A stretch of DNA of 64,000 bases from Streptomyces sp. HPF1205 (GCF_020400825.1 NZ_JAINVH010000039.1:1-64000); one strand, 5' to 3'; positions 28,838 to 37,826 are shown, counted from the stretch's first letter. Made by a program: numbers and translations. The notes: generated by a model not told the origin, from the letters alone.

Positions 28838-30196
28838 ATGCGCTCCACCCAGGTCACCCACCGGCAGACGGCGCCGCCGGGCTCCGCTCCCGCCCGCCGG
28901 GAAGGCGGCGGGCCGCCCGCGCGCCTCGCCGCGGCCCCGGCCGTGCGCGGCCGCGACGCCGGGCAGGACCACCCCGCCGATCCCCGCGTCGTCGACGGTG
29001 ATGTGGCCGCGGCGGTCCGCGCGGCGCTGGACCGCGTCCTGACCCCGCGGCTGGCGGGCGCACGCACCCTGGACGCGCTGTTCGCCCGGGACCTGGCCGA
29101 GCGTGTCGCCGACTTCGCCCTGAGCGGCGGGCGCCGGGTGCGCCCCCGCCTGCTGTGGTGGTCGCTGCGCGCATGTGGCGGCGGGGCGGCCGAGACCCCG
29201 GCGGCCCTGGGGGTCGGCGCGGCGCTGGAACTGCTGCAGACGTGCGCGCTGGTCCACGACGACGTGATGGACGCCGCCGCGACCCGCCGGGGCCGCCCGG
29301 CGCTGCACACCGCCGTGGCCGGCCAGTACGCCGACGCCGTGCCCGGCGCGGCGGGGCGGCTCGGTGACGCCGCCGCCGTCCTCGCCGGCGATCTGGCGCT
29401 CGCCTGGGCGGACGACCTGATGACGGACCTGCTGCTGGACGGAGCGGACCTGGCCCCCGGTGCCAGGGGGCGGGTGCGGGACCTGTGGCGCGCCACGCGC
29501 ACGGAGATGGTCGCGGGCCAGTACCTCGACGTGCAGGGCCAGGCCACCGGCTGCCGCGAGCCGGACCGGGCCGTGCGCGCCGCGTGCCTGAAGAGCGCCC
29601 GGTACAGCGTGGAGCGGCCCCTGGAGTTCGGTGCCGCCCTGGCGGGCGCGGGCCCGGCCGTCACGCTTCCGTTGCGGCGGGCCGGGCGCTGCGCCGGTCT
29701 CGCCTTCCAGTTGCGGGACGACCTCGACGACCTGTTCGCCGACCCCGCCGTCACGGGCAAGCCGTCGGGCGGCGACGTACGCGAGGGCAAACCCACGTAC
29801 CTCCTCGCGGTCGCCCGTGCCCGGGCCGCCGCGGACCGCGACCGCGGCGCGCTCGGCGTCCTGGACGCCTCGCTGGGCCGGGCCGGGCTGAGCGCGGCGG
29901 GCCTGGACCGGGTCAGGGACGTCGTGATCGCGACCGGCGCCCGGGATGTGGTGCGGGGGAAGGCCGAGCGGCTGTCGCGGCAGGCGCTGCGCCACCTCGC
30001 GGAAGCCTCCTTGGAGCCCGGCCCGGCGGATGCCTTGCGCGCGCTGCTCGCCGAGGTCACCGGTACGGCCGGGCAGGTGCCCCAGCCGGGCGGCGGGCAA
30101 CCGGGCGGAGAGCAACCGAACGGCGGGCAACCGAACGCAAGCCCGCCCTTCCCCGCCGCGCTCGCCGCCGGCCCGGCGCCGCGGGGTGCCCGGTGA
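28838..30196 (+). CDS. crtE: Geranylgeranyl diphosphate synthase
   Basis: A 452-aa trans-prenyltransferase that makes the C20 precursor of phytoene. The first aspartate-rich motif is LVHDDVMD and the second is LRDDLDD (in GLAFQLRDDLDDLF). KPTYLLAVARA follows as usual. ATG 28838 has GAGAGG upstream. The N-terminus (about 75 aa) and C-terminus (about 40 aa, QPGGGQPGGEQPNGGQPN-type repeat) extend beyond the catalytic core and look disordered. The stop overlaps the crtI GTG by 4 bp; first of the four-gene crt operon. Confidence 0.92.
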   Translation: MRSTQVTHRQTAPPGSAPARREGGGPPARLAAAPAVRGRDAGQDHPADPRVVDGDVAAAVRAALDRVLTPRLAGARTLDALFARDLAERVADFALSGGRRVRPRLLWWSLRACGGGAAETPAALGVGAALELLQTCALVHDDVMDAAATRRGRPALHTAVAGQYADAVPGAAGRLGDAAAVLAGDLALAWADDLMTDLLLDGADLAPGARGRVRDLWRATRTEMVAGQYLDVQGQATGCREPDRAVRAACLKSARYSVERPLEFGAALAGAGPAVTLPLRRAGRCAGLAFQLRDDLDDLFADPAVTGKPSGGDVREGKPTYLLAVARARAAADRDRGALGVLDASLGRAGLSAAGLDRVRDVVIATGARDVVRGKAERLSRQALRHLAEASLEPGPADALRALLAEVTGTAGQVPQPGGGQPGGEQPNGGQPNASPPFPAALAAGPAPRGAR

Positions 30197-31746
30197 CCAG
30201 ATCCATGGAAGGGCCCACCGACCACGTGGTGGTCGTCGGCGCCGGCCTGTCCGGCCTGTCCGCCGCTTTGCACCTGCTCGGCGCGGGCCGGCGGGTCACC
30301 GTGGTCGAGCGGGAGGCCGGCCCCGGCGGGCGCGCCGGCCTGCTGGCGCGCGGCGGCTACCGTATCGACACCGGGCCGACCGTGCTGACCATGCCGGAGG
30401 TCGCCGACGAGGCGTTCGCGGCGGTCGGCGCATCGCTGCGCGACCGGCTCGACCTCATCCCCCTGCACCCGGCCTACCGGGCCCGCTTCGCCGACGGCAG
30501 CACCCTGGACGTGCACACCGACGCCGACGCGATGGAGGCGGAGGTGGAACGATTCGCCGGTCCCGGGGAGGCCGCCGGATACCAGCGGCTGCGGCACTGG
30601 CTGACCGAGCTCTACCGCGCCGAGCGGCACCGCTTCCTCGACGCCGACTTCGACTCGCCCCGGCAGCTGCTGGGGCCCGACCTGGTACGGCTGGCCGCAC
30701 TCGGCGGCTTCGGCCGCTGGGAGGCGGGCGTGGCCCGCCACCTGCGCGACGAGCGGCTGCGCCGGGTCTTCACCTTCCAGTCGCTGTACGCGGGCGTGTC
30801 ACCGGCGCGCGCCCTGGCCGCCTACGCCGTGATCGCCTACATGGACACCGTCGCCGGCGTGTACTTCCCGCGCGGCGGCATGCACGCCCTTCCCCGCGCG
30901 ATGGCCGAGGCGGCCGAGGAGGCCGGCGCGGTCTTCCGCTACGGCCTGCCGGTCACCCGCCTCGAACGCTCCGGCGACCGCGTCACCGCCGTGATCACCG
31001 ACGAGGGGCGCGTCCCCTGCGACGCGGTCGTCCTCACCCCGGACCTGCCGGTCGCCTACCGACTGCTGGGCCGTACCCCGCGCCGCCCGCTGCGGCTGCG
31101 GCACGCGCCCTCGGCGGTGGTCCTGCACGCCGGCTGCGACCGCACCTGGCCGGAACTGGCCCACCACACCTTGTCCTTCGGGCACGCCTGGCGGCGCACC
31201 TTCGACGAGCTCACCCGTACCGGAGAGCTGATGAGCGACCCCTCCCTGCTGATCACCCGGCCCACCGCGACCGACCCGTCCCTGGCCCCGCCGGGGCGCC
31301 ACCTGCATTACGTGCTCGCGCCCTGCCCGCACACCGGCATCGGCCCCGGTCCCGCCGCCTGGCACGAGCTCGGGCCCCGCTACCGCGACGCCCTGCTGCG
31401 CGAGCTCGACCACCGCGGTCTGACCGGCATCGCCGACGCGATCGAGGAGGAGTGCCTGGTGACCCCGGCGGACTGGGCGGCGCGGGGGCACGCGGCCGGC
31501 ACACCGTTCTCCGCGGCCCACACGTTCACGCAGACGGGCCCGTTCCGGCCCCGCAACATGGTGCGCGGCGTCGCCAACGCCGTCCTGGCCGGCTGCGGCA
31601 CCACACCCGGGGTGGGCGTGCCGCCCGTCCTGCTGTCGGGGAAGCTGGCCGCGGCGCGCGTCGCCGGCGCCGGCCGCATCACCTCCCCGGCGGCGGGCCT
31701 GCCCCGCACCAGGGTGCCGGTCCGCGCGGAAGGGGCCCGCCCGTGA
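30193..31746 (+). CDS. crtI: Phytoene desaturase
   Basis: A 517-aa FAD enzyme that converts phytoene to lycopene. The N-terminal FAD fold VVVVGAGLSGLSAALHLLGA is followed by GRAGLLARGGYRIDTGPTVL, and the C-terminal CrtI signature GCGTTPGVGVPPVLLSGKLA is intact. The GTG at 30193 overlaps the crtE stop (GTGA), and the stop overlaps the crtB GTG, indicating tight coupling and near-equal expression. Confidence 0.94.
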   Translation: MTRSMEGPTDHVVVVGAGLSGLSAALHLLGAGRRVTVVEREAGPGGRAGLLARGGYRIDTGPTVLTMPEVADEAFAAVGASLRDRLDLIPLHPAYRARFADGSTLDVHTDADAMEAEVERFAGPGEAAGYQRLRHWLTELYRAERHRFLDADFDSPRQLLGPDLVRLAALGGFGRWEAGVARHLRDERLRRVFTFQSLYAGVSPARALAAYAVIAYMDTVAGVYFPRGGMHALPRAMAEAAEEAGAVFRYGLPVTRLERSGDRVTAVITDEGRVPCDAVVLTPDLPVAYRLLGRTPRRPLRLRHAPSAVVLHAGCDRTWPELAHHTLSFGHAWRRTFDELTRTGELMSDPSLLITRPTATDPSLAPPGRHLHYVLAPCPHTGIGPGPAAWHELGPRYRDALLRELDHRGLTGIADAIEEECLVTPADWAARGHAAGTPFSAAHTFTQTGPFRPRNMVRGVANAVLAGCGTTPGVGVPPVLLSGKLAAARVAGAGRITSPAAGLPRTRVPVRAEGARP

Positions 31747-32828
31747 CCGCCCGCGAACTGGACGCCGCCGGGATCACCGACCCGGCCCTGCGCGACGCCT
31801 ACACCCGCTGCCGGCGGCTGAACGCCCGGCACGGCCGTACCTATTTCCTCGCCACCCGCCTGCTCACCCCCGAGCGGCGCCCCGCCGTGCACGCCTTGTA
31901 CGGCTTCGCCCGCCGGGCCGACGACATCGTCGACTCCCTCGACGGCGGGATCGACGGCGGGATCGACAGCGGCACCAGCAGCCGCATCGGCGGCGGCATC
32001 CACGCAGGCCGGGCCGCGCGAGCCCGCGCCCTCGACCGGCTCGAAGCCGACCTGGCCGAGGGGCTGGCCGAGGGGCCGGACCGGGGCGCGGGAGCCGACC
32101 CGGTGGTGCGGGCGCTCGCCGACACCGCGCGCCGGTACGCCATCGACCACCGCCACTTCGCCGACTTCCTCGCGTCCATGCGCGGCGACCTGACGGTCGG
32201 CTCGTACGCCACGTACGCCGACCTGCGCGGCTACATGCACGGTTCCGCGGCGGTGATCGGCCTGCAGACGCTGCCCGTGCTGGGCACGGTGACGTCCCGT
32301 GAGGAGGCGGCGCCGCATGCCGCCGAGCTGGGCGTCGCCTTCCAGCTCACCAACTTCCTGCGGGACGTCGGGGAGGATCTGGACCGCGGGCGCGTCTACC
32401 TTCCGCAGGACCTCCTGGCGGCCCACGGTGTCCGGCGCGAGCTGCTGCGCCACTGCCGGGACACCGGCCGTACCGACCGGCGGGTCGTCCGAGCGCTGCG
32501 GGAGTTCGAGTCGCTGACGCGCGCCGCCTACCGGCGCGCCGCGCCCGGCATCGCCATGCTCGACCCCGTCTCCCGGCCGTGCGTCCGCACCGCCCTGGTG
32601 CTGTACTCCGGGATCCTGGACGCCGTCGCGGCCACCGGGTACGCCGTGCTGCACCGCCGCGCCGTGGTGCCCCGGCGGCGCCGGGCCCTGGTCGCGGCGG
32701 ACGGCCTGGCGCGGGTCGCCGGGGCCCGGGCCGCCGCGCGGCTGACCCGCGGCCGGCCGGCCCGGGCCGCCGTACCGCCGCCGCTTCCGGCCGCCCGCCC
32801 CTTGCCGCGTCACGAGGAGGCCGTGTGA
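31743..32828 (+). CDS. crtB: Phytoene synthase
   Basis: A 361-aa squalene/phytoene synthase that joins two GGPP molecules head to head. The first Asp motif is ARRADDIVDSLD, the second FLRDVGEDLDRGRVYLPQD; YFLATRLLTPERRPAVHALY and AYRRAAPG are also typical. An insertion of about 25 residues after the first motif (DGGIDGGIDSGTSSRIGGGI) is encoded by a GGCGGGATCGAC repeat, so this loop is longer than usual. The start is GTG 31743 overlapping crtI; the stop overlaps the Rieske gene. Confidence 0.93.
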   Translation: MTARELDAAGITDPALRDAYTRCRRLNARHGRTYFLATRLLTPERRPAVHALYGFARRADDIVDSLDGGIDGGIDSGTSSRIGGGIHAGRAARARALDRLEADLAEGLAEGPDRGAGADPVVRALADTARRYAIDHRHFADFLASMRGDLTVGSYATYADLRGYMHGSAAVIGLQTLPVLGTVTSREEAAPHAAELGVAFQLTNFLRDVGEDLDRGRVYLPQDLLAAHGVRRELLRHCRDTGRTDRRVVRALREFESLTRAAYRRAAPGIAMLDPVSRPCVRTALVLYSGILDAVAATGYAVLHRRAVVPRRRRALVAADGLARVAGARAAARLTRGRPARAAVPPPLPAARPLPRHEEAV

Positions 32829-33835
32829 GTCCCGCCCCGCCCTCGCGTCCCTGGCGTCCGCCGCTCGGCCTGCGCCGCGCCCCGGTCGCCTGGGCACGCC
32901 AGCGCCCCACCTGGCGCGAGGCCAGGCCCGCGCTGATCGCCGGGGCGCTCGCACGCGCCCAGGCGCGCCCCGCAGGCAACTGGTACGTGGTGGGCGCCTC
33001 CCGGGAGCTGCGGCCCGGCCGGCCGCTGGGACGTACCGTCGCGGGGCGGGAGGTCGTCCTGTGGCGCGACGGCGAGGGGCTCCCGCTGGCCGGTCCCGGC
33101 ATGTGCCCGCACCTCGGCGCGCCGCTGAGGGACGGCCCGGTGCTCGACGGCGCCCTGGTGTGCCGCTGGCACGGGCTGTGCCTGGACGGGAAGCCGGTCG
33201 CGGGCTGGACACCGTGGCCGGCCCACGACGACGGGGTGCTGGTCTGGGTGCGGCTGGACGCGGCCGGGCAGGAGGAACCCACCCCGCGCCCGGCGGTGCC
33301 GGCCCGCCCGGCGGCGGCCGGGGCGCTCACGGCGGTGTACACGGCGGTGGGTGCCTGCGAGCCGGAGGACGTCGTCGCCAACCGCCTCGACCCCTGGCAC
33401 GGGGCCTGGTTCCACCCGTACTCGTTCGTCGACCTCACCGTGGTCGAGGCCCCGGGCCCGGACTCGGGGGACGACGCGTTCACGGTGGATGTGTCGTTCA
33501 GGGTGGCCGGCCGGCTGGTGGTGCCGGTGCGCGCGGTGTTCACGGCGCCGGGCCCGCGCACGGTGGTGATGCGGATCACGGCGGGCGAGGGAGTGGGGTC
33601 CGTGGTGGAGACCCACGCGACGCCGCTCGGCCCCGACTCGGCGGGACGGCCGCGCACGGCGGTCGTCGAGGCCGTCGTCGCCACGTCCGGTCGGACGGGA
33701 TTCGCCGCGGTCCGCCGCGCGGCCCCGTTGCTGCGCCCCTTGGTGCGGGCCGCCGCCGGCCGCCTGTGGCGCGACGACCTGGCGTACGCCGAACGCCGCT
33801 GGGCCCTGCGGTCCTCGGGGTCCTTCCCCGGCTGA
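32825..33835 (+). CDS. Rieske [2Fe-2S] protein of the carotenoid operon
   Basis: A 336-aa protein. The N-terminal ~150 residues form a Rieske domain with CPHLGAPLRDG and VCRWHGLCL, giving the C-x-H and C-x2-H ligands of the [2Fe-2S] cluster. The second half (from about 165) begins AVYTAVGACEPEDVVANRLD and resembles a conserved domain of Rieske proteins from actinobacterial crt clusters (DUF5914 as I recall). It has no obvious mononuclear-iron oxygenase motif. GTG 32825 overlaps the crtB stop, so it is cotranslated with crtEIB. It could feed electrons to CrtU or act on a carotenoid end group; both are inference. Confidence 0.82.
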   Translation: MSPAPPSRPWRPPLGLRRAPVAWARQRPTWREARPALIAGALARAQARPAGNWYVVGASRELRPGRPLGRTVAGREVVLWRDGEGLPLAGPGMCPHLGAPLRDGPVLDGALVCRWHGLCLDGKPVAGWTPWPAHDDGVLVWVRLDAAGQEEPTPRPAVPARPAAAGALTAVYTAVGACEPEDVVANRLDPWHGAWFHPYSFVDLTVVEAPGPDSGDDAFTVDVSFRVAGRLVVPVRAVFTAPGPRTVVMRITAGEGVGSVVETHATPLGPDSAGRPRTAVVEAVVATSGRTGFAAVRRAAPLLRPLVRAAAGRLWRDDLAYAERRWALRSSGSFPG

Positions 33836-33859
33836 ACGGCGACGCGGGGACGGCGCACC

Positions 33860-33898
33860 GAAGGGCCCGCGGCGGGGGCCGCCCGCCGGGGCCCCTTC
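33860..33898. terminator. Bidirectional terminator between crt operon and litR
   Basis: A near-perfect inverted repeat, GAAGGGCCCGCGGCGGG against CCCGCCGGGGCCCCTTC with a 5-nt loop, lies between the convergent Rieske and litR stop codons. Confidence 0.75.
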
Positions 33899-33915
33899 GC
33901 CCCTTCGGCGCCGCC

Positions 33916-35049
33916 TCAGCGTGCCGACGTGGCCTGTACGCCGCCGGCGCCCTCGTACAGCCCGGTCAGCAGCCGCGCGGCCTCCCGCAGCCCGGCGCAG
34001 TGGGGGAAGCCGGCGCGGGCCCGCCGGTCCCAGCCCGGTCCCGCGGGCAGGACGAGGGGCCGGCGGCGCGCGCCGGCGGCTCCCCATTCGAGCCCCGCGA
34101 CGTGCCGGGCCAGTGGCGCCGACGCCGTCGACCGCGTCTGCGCCCACAGCACGACCGCGGCAGGACCGGTGCGCCGGACGCATGCCAGCAGCGCCTCGGC
34201 GGGCACCGCGGCGCCCAGCGTCCGGGTCGGCACACGGCGTTCGCCGAGCACGGCCGTCAGCGCCTCCAGCGCGAGGGAGTGCTGCTCGCCCGGCGCGCAG
34301 GCCAGCACCACGGGCGGGGCCCCGTCGGGCGGCGCGGCGGCCGAAAGCAGCAGCGGCGCGTTGCGCAGTACGCCGCTGACGTGCCAGGACAGCAGGTGCT
34401 CGACCTCCACGTAGCGGTCGCCCGACGTCTCCCACTTGCGGCCCACCGCGCGCAGCGTCGGCACCATCACCTCTTCCCAGGCCGCCGTCAGACCGTGCCG
34501 CCGGACGGCGTCCAGCAGCTTGCGGTCGAGTTCCGGCCCGTCCAGCCGCACCGCGGCGCGGGCCAGGCCGCGGCCCTCGTGCCGCCCGCCGCCGAGCGGG
34601 AGCCCGCCGCCGGGACCCCCGGGGCGGGCCGCGGCCGCGGGCGGCGGCTCGTCCGGCCGGGCCGTCCCGGGCCGCCGCGCCGGCTCCTCGGCCGGTGCCG
34701 TCCGGCCGTGCGGGGCGAAGCGCAGCAGGGCCACCCGCGCCGCCTCGGCCGGCGGGGCGCCCGACGCCGTGAGCCGGCACATCTCCTCCGCCATTGCGAC
34801 GTCGCCGGGCGCCCAGCGCCGGTGACCGCCGTCCGAGCGCGTCGTGGGGCCGAGCCCGTAGCGGCGGTCCCAGGAACGCAGGGTGGTCGGGGACACGCCG
34901 AGCCTGCGGGCGAGCACGCCCGTGCTGACGCCGGCCGCCTCACGCGCGCCGGCTCCGGCGGGGTCGGCCGAGGGAGCCGGCGCGCGTGAGGCGGCCGGCG
35001 CCTCGGCGATCGTGTCGTCGTTCGGGGCCGTGTCGTCGTTCATGGTCAT
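33916..35049 (-). CDS. litR: MerR-family regulator with cobalamin-binding-type domain (LitR)
   Basis: A 377-aa regulator of light-type carotenoid synthesis. The MerR DNA-binding domain (about residues 38-105) has GVSTGVLARRLGVSPTTLRS and RRYGLGPTTRSDGGHRRW. After a Pro/Gly-rich linker comes a B12-binding module: the helical part has VGRKWETSGDRYVEVEHLLS, and the Rossmann part has CAPGEQHSLALEAL, where GEQH matches the ExH ligand motif of CarH/LitR. I placed the start at ATG 35049; an upstream ATG at 35172 would enclose the GCATCGGTA promoter motif. Divergent from litS, as in S. coelicolor, where LitR and LitS control the crt genes. Confidence 0.85.
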   Translation of the reverse strand: MTMNDDTAPNDDTIAEAPAASRAPAPSADPAGAGAREAAGVSTGVLARRLGVSPTTLRSWDRRYGLGPTTRSDGGHRRWAPGDVAMAEEMCRLTASGAPPAEAARVALLRFAPHGRTAPAEEPARRPGTARPDEPPPAAAARPGGPGGGLPLGGGRHEGRGLARAAVRLDGPELDRKLLDAVRRHGLTAAWEEVMVPTLRAVGRKWETSGDRYVEVEHLLSWHVSGVLRNAPLLLSAAAPPDGAPPVVLACAPGEQHSLALEALTAVLGERRVPTRTLGAAVPAEALLACVRRTGPAAVVLWAQTRSTASAPLARHVAGLEWGAAGARRRPLVLPAGPGWDRRARAGFPHCAGLREAARLLTGLYEGAGGVQATSAR

Positions 35050-35148
35050 GGAGAGCTCGGCGTCCTGCCGTTCGGTGGCGGCCCCGGCGGGCCGGCCGTT
35101 CGTTGCCCGCGACGGCGGATCCGACGCGCCCGTCGGGGAATTCGATGC

Positions 35149-35160
35149 GCTACCGATGCG
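35149..35160 (-). promoter_or_regulatory. CGCATCGGTAGC-type motif upstream of litR
   Basis: The minus strand reads GCATCGGTAGCG about 100 bp before the litR ATG and resembles the crtE and crtY elements. This would fit litR transcription by LitS. Confidence 0.35.
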
Positions 35161-35245
35161 AGTTGTCCCCATTCTGCTGTCCCGCGCACTGTGGGGCAAG
35201 GCCGGGGACGACCGGCCCGGCACGGACGGCCGGGGAGGCTCGCCG

Positions 35246-35851
35246 ATGGACCGGCGCACGACGACGCACAGCCGCACGACGGTCCCGTTCGGCCGCGCGG
35301 ATCCCGCCGACGCGCGCACCGCCGACGCGTGCGGCCACGACGAGGACTGGTCGGAGCTGCACCGCCAGTGGTCGGGCTTCGTCCACGCGCTCGCCCGGCG
35401 CGCCCTGGGAGACGCCCGGGACGCCGAGGACGTGACCCAGCAGGTGTTCGCCGCCGCATGGCGCGGTCGCGACAACTACCGCGCCGACCGGGGAGCGTTC
35501 GCCGCCTGGCTCGCGGGCATCACCCGGCGCAAGGTGGCCGACGCCCTGGCCGCCCGCTCCCGTCGCGCCGAGCTGACCGCGCTGGCCGCCGAACACCTGT
35601 CGGCAGACCCGGGGCCGGGTCCCGAGTCCGACCCCGAGACCGCGCTCGACCGCGTGGTCGTCACCGCCGCCCTGGCCCGCCTCTCGGCCCCCCAGCGGCG
35701 GGTCCTGCGGCTCGCCTTCTACCAGGACCTCACGCAGACGCAGATCGCACGGATCACGGGCTGGCCGCTGGGCACCGTCAAGAGCCACACCAGGCGCGGC
35801 CTGGACCGCCTGCGCAGCTGCCTGCGCGACGACGGGCTGCCGGCCGCCTGA
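35246..35851 (+). CDS. litS: ECF sigma factor LitS
   Basis: A 201-aa extracytoplasmic-function sigma factor. Region 2 is visible as HALARRALGDARDAEDVTQQ and VFAAAWRGRDNYR, region 4 as LSAPQRRVLRLAFYQDLTQT and WPLGTVKSHTRRGLDRLR. ATG 35246 has GGGGAGG upstream. Divergence from litR and adjacency to the crt operon identify it as the LitS-type factor that directs crt transcription in response to light in S. coelicolor. No cognate anti-sigma gene is adjacent; the next gene is a MarR regulator on the other strand. Confidence 0.9.
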   Translation: MDRRTTTHSRTTVPFGRADPADARTADACGHDEDWSELHRQWSGFVHALARRALGDARDAEDVTQQVFAAAWRGRDNYRADRGAFAAWLAGITRRKVADALAARSRRAELTALAAEHLSADPGPGPESDPETALDRVVVTAALARLSAPQRRVLRLAFYQDLTQTQIARITGWPLGTVKSHTRRGLDRLRSCLRDDGLPAA

Positions 35852-35895
35852 GGCAGGCGGCCGGCCGCCTCAGGGGGGCGGTCGGCCGCCGTCGG

Positions 35896-35934
35896 CGGTC
35901 GCCGTCGGTCGCCGCACGCGGCCGACGGCGACCG
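35896..35934. terminator. Bidirectional terminator between litS and marR
   Basis: CGGTCGCCGTCGG (35896-35908) and CCGACGGCGACCG (35922-35934) form a perfect 13-bp stem. A second inverted repeat lies just before it at the litS stop. Confidence 0.75.
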
Positions 35935-36005
35935 GGGCCTACGCCGAACGATGCGGAACCGATGCGGCGGATGGACGCCTCCGCGACGGGCGCCGGAAAC
36001 GCCGC

Positions 36006-36497
36006 TCAGCCCGTGTCCCGCTCGTGGGCGGTGCGGTCCGCGGGATCGCCGACCGCCTCGTTCAACGCGCTCAGGCCGGCGACGAGTGCCTGCCGGGCCT
36101 CGGGCCGCATGCGTTCCATGGCCTCGCGCAGTGCCTGCTCCCGGCGGTGCCGGAGGGCGCTCAGGTGCGCGGCGCCGGCCTCGGTCACTTCCAGCCGCAC
36201 TTCGCGCCGGTCCTGGGCGCAGGGGATGCGGCGGAGGAATCCGGCAGCCTGGAGGCGGTCGCACAGGCGGGTGACGGACGGAGCGGCCGCGGACAGGCTG
36301 CGGCCCAGGGCGGTCAGGTTGATGCCGGGCTCGCGCTCGACGACATACAGCACGCGCGTCTGGGCGGCCGACAGCGGGGCGGTGCCGAGCGCGCCGCGGG
36401 CGCGCTCCCAGGCGACTTCGAGGAGCTCCAGGACCTGCCCGACCTCGGACACGGCATGGGAGGTGTGCTCGTGGAAGGCGGTGGGGGCCTCGTTCAT
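36006..36497 (-). CDS. MarR-family regulator
   Basis: A 163-aa winged-helix repressor. Core signatures are LSAAQTRVLYVVEREPGINL, LGRSLSAAAPSVTRLCDRLQ (recognition helix) and the wing RRIPCAQDRREVRLEVTEAG. ATG 36497 has GGGAG upstream. It is divergent from a PP2C-like gene with only 69 bp between starts, so it probably regulates itself and that gene. The ligand is unknown. It follows litS convergently; membership of the light regulon is possible but not shown by the sequence. Confidence 0.88.
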   Translation of the reverse strand: MNEAPTAFHEHTSHAVSEVGQVLELLEVAWERARGALGTAPLSAAQTRVLYVVEREPGINLTALGRSLSAAAPSVTRLCDRLQAAGFLRRIPCAQDRREVRLEVTEAGAAHLSALRHRREQALREAMERMRPEARQALVAGLSALNEAVGDPADRTAHERDTG

Positions 36498-36566
36498 GTG
36501 ACACTCCCGAGTGGGCCGTACAGGCTCGTTCCAGCTGCTCGATCCGGCAGTCGCACAGATGACGAT

Positions 36567-37826
36567 ATGGGAACGAAAGTAGGACCGATAGCGGTGGACA
36601 GACCTTGTGCGGTCGAGCGACGCCTTCGCCAGGCGGCGCCCCATGAGATCTTTGACGTGCTGCGCTCCACGATCGAGCGCCGCCACCGCGCCCGGGCGGT
36701 GGAGCTGCTGATGGCGGACTATGCCATGACCCAACTGCAGCCCGTGGGGGTTCTGCCCCGTACCCGCACCCCGGTGCCGGCCCACGAGAGCGACCCGGGG
36801 CGCGCGTTCGGCGCCCAGGAGCCCTTCTGCGTGCGCGATGAGGCGGCGGCCACGGTGACGGTGCACCTTCCGGTCAGTGTCCGCGGGGACCGGCTGGGTG
36901 TGCTGAGCGTCACCCTGCCGGACGAGGACGAGGACGGGGAGGAGGCCGGGGACGGGCCGGCGGCGGAGGTCCTCGCCGAGCTCCAGGAGTACGCCGACGC
37001 GCTGGCGCACGAGCTGGTCGTCGCCGAGCGGGACACCGACCTGTTCCTGCAGGCGCGCCGGGCCGAGCGGCTGACCCTGGCCGCCGAGATGCAGTGGCAG
37101 TTGCTGCCGGGCCGCTCCTGCGCCCGGCTCGAGTACACGCTGGGTGCCCAGCTCGAACCCGCGTACGCCATCTTCGGCGACAGCTTCGACTGGTCGGCCT
37201 CCGCGGACGACCTGTACGTGACGGTGAACAACGGCATGGGCGAGGGGATAGACGCCGCCCTGCTGACGAACCTCGCGGTCAGCGCCCTGCGCAACGCCCG
37301 CCGCGCCGGCCTGGCCCTCGGCGACCAGGCCTACCTGGCCGATCAGGCCGTCTACGGGCAGCACGGGGGTGAGCAGTACCTGGCGGCGCTCCTGCTCCAC
37401 TTCCACCTCCCCACGGGAAACGTGGAGATCATCGACGCCGGCTCGCCCCGTATATGGCGGCTGCGCGAGGGCGTCGTCGAGCTCATCGAACTGGAACCAC
37501 AGCTTCCGCTCGGCATGTTCGAGGACACGGTGTACGTGCCGCAGCACTTCACGGTCGCCCCCGGGGACCGCCTGCTGTTCATCAGCGACGGCGTCTACGA
37601 CGCCCTGTCGCCGGCCGGCGAGAAGTACAGCCTGCGCGCGCTGGCCGCATCGATCATCGAGACGCGGCCGCTGCCCGCCGCTCAGGTGCCGCGGGCGATG
37701 CTGCGGGGACTGCTGGGGCACCGCGGGCCGGGCCCGGCCGCGGACGACGCCCTGGTGATGTGCCTGGACTGGACCGGGCGGCCCTCCGGGGCGCCGGGAG
37801 CCGTGACCCCAGGACCGCACATGTGA
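36567..37826 (+). CDS. PP2C-family (SpoIIE-type) phosphatase, atypical metal site
   Basis: A 419-aa cytoplasmic protein. An N-terminal helical and GAF-like region (about 1-165) precedes a SpoIIE-type PP2C domain (about 190-415). The Asp residues in IFGDSFDW, LFISDGVYDAL and ADDALVMCLD are kept, but the central block, usually GDVxGHG, reads VNNGMGEGIDAAL, with Asn in place of the metal-binding Asp. Activity may therefore be reduced or altered. The ATG at 36567 has no clear ribosome site; a start slightly further in is possible. Divergent from the MarR gene. Confidence 0.75.
   Translation: MGTKVGPIAVDRPCAVERRLRQAAPHEIFDVLRSTIERRHRARAVELLMADYAMTQLQPVGVLPRTRTPVPAHESDPGRAFGAQEPFCVRDEAAATVTVHLPVSVRGDRLGVLSVTLPDEDEDGEEAGDGPAAEVLAELQEYADALAHELVVAERDTDLFLQARRAERLTLAAEMQWQLLPGRSCARLEYTLGAQLEPAYAIFGDSFDWSASADDLYVTVNNGMGEGIDAALLTNLAVSALRNARRAGLALGDQAYLADQAVYGQHGGEQYLAALLLHFHLPTGNVEIIDAGSPRIWRLREGVVELIELEPQLPLGMFEDTVYVPQHFTVAPGDRLLFISDGVYDALSPAGEKYSLRALAASIIETRPLPAAQVPRAMLRGLLGHRGPGPAADDALVMCLDWTGRPSGAPGAVTPGPHM

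Noticed and set aside
35050..35172. Longer LitR from ATG 35172
   Set aside because: It would leave only 73 bp before litS and place the GCATCGGTA motif inside coding sequence; a definite answer needs transcript mapping.
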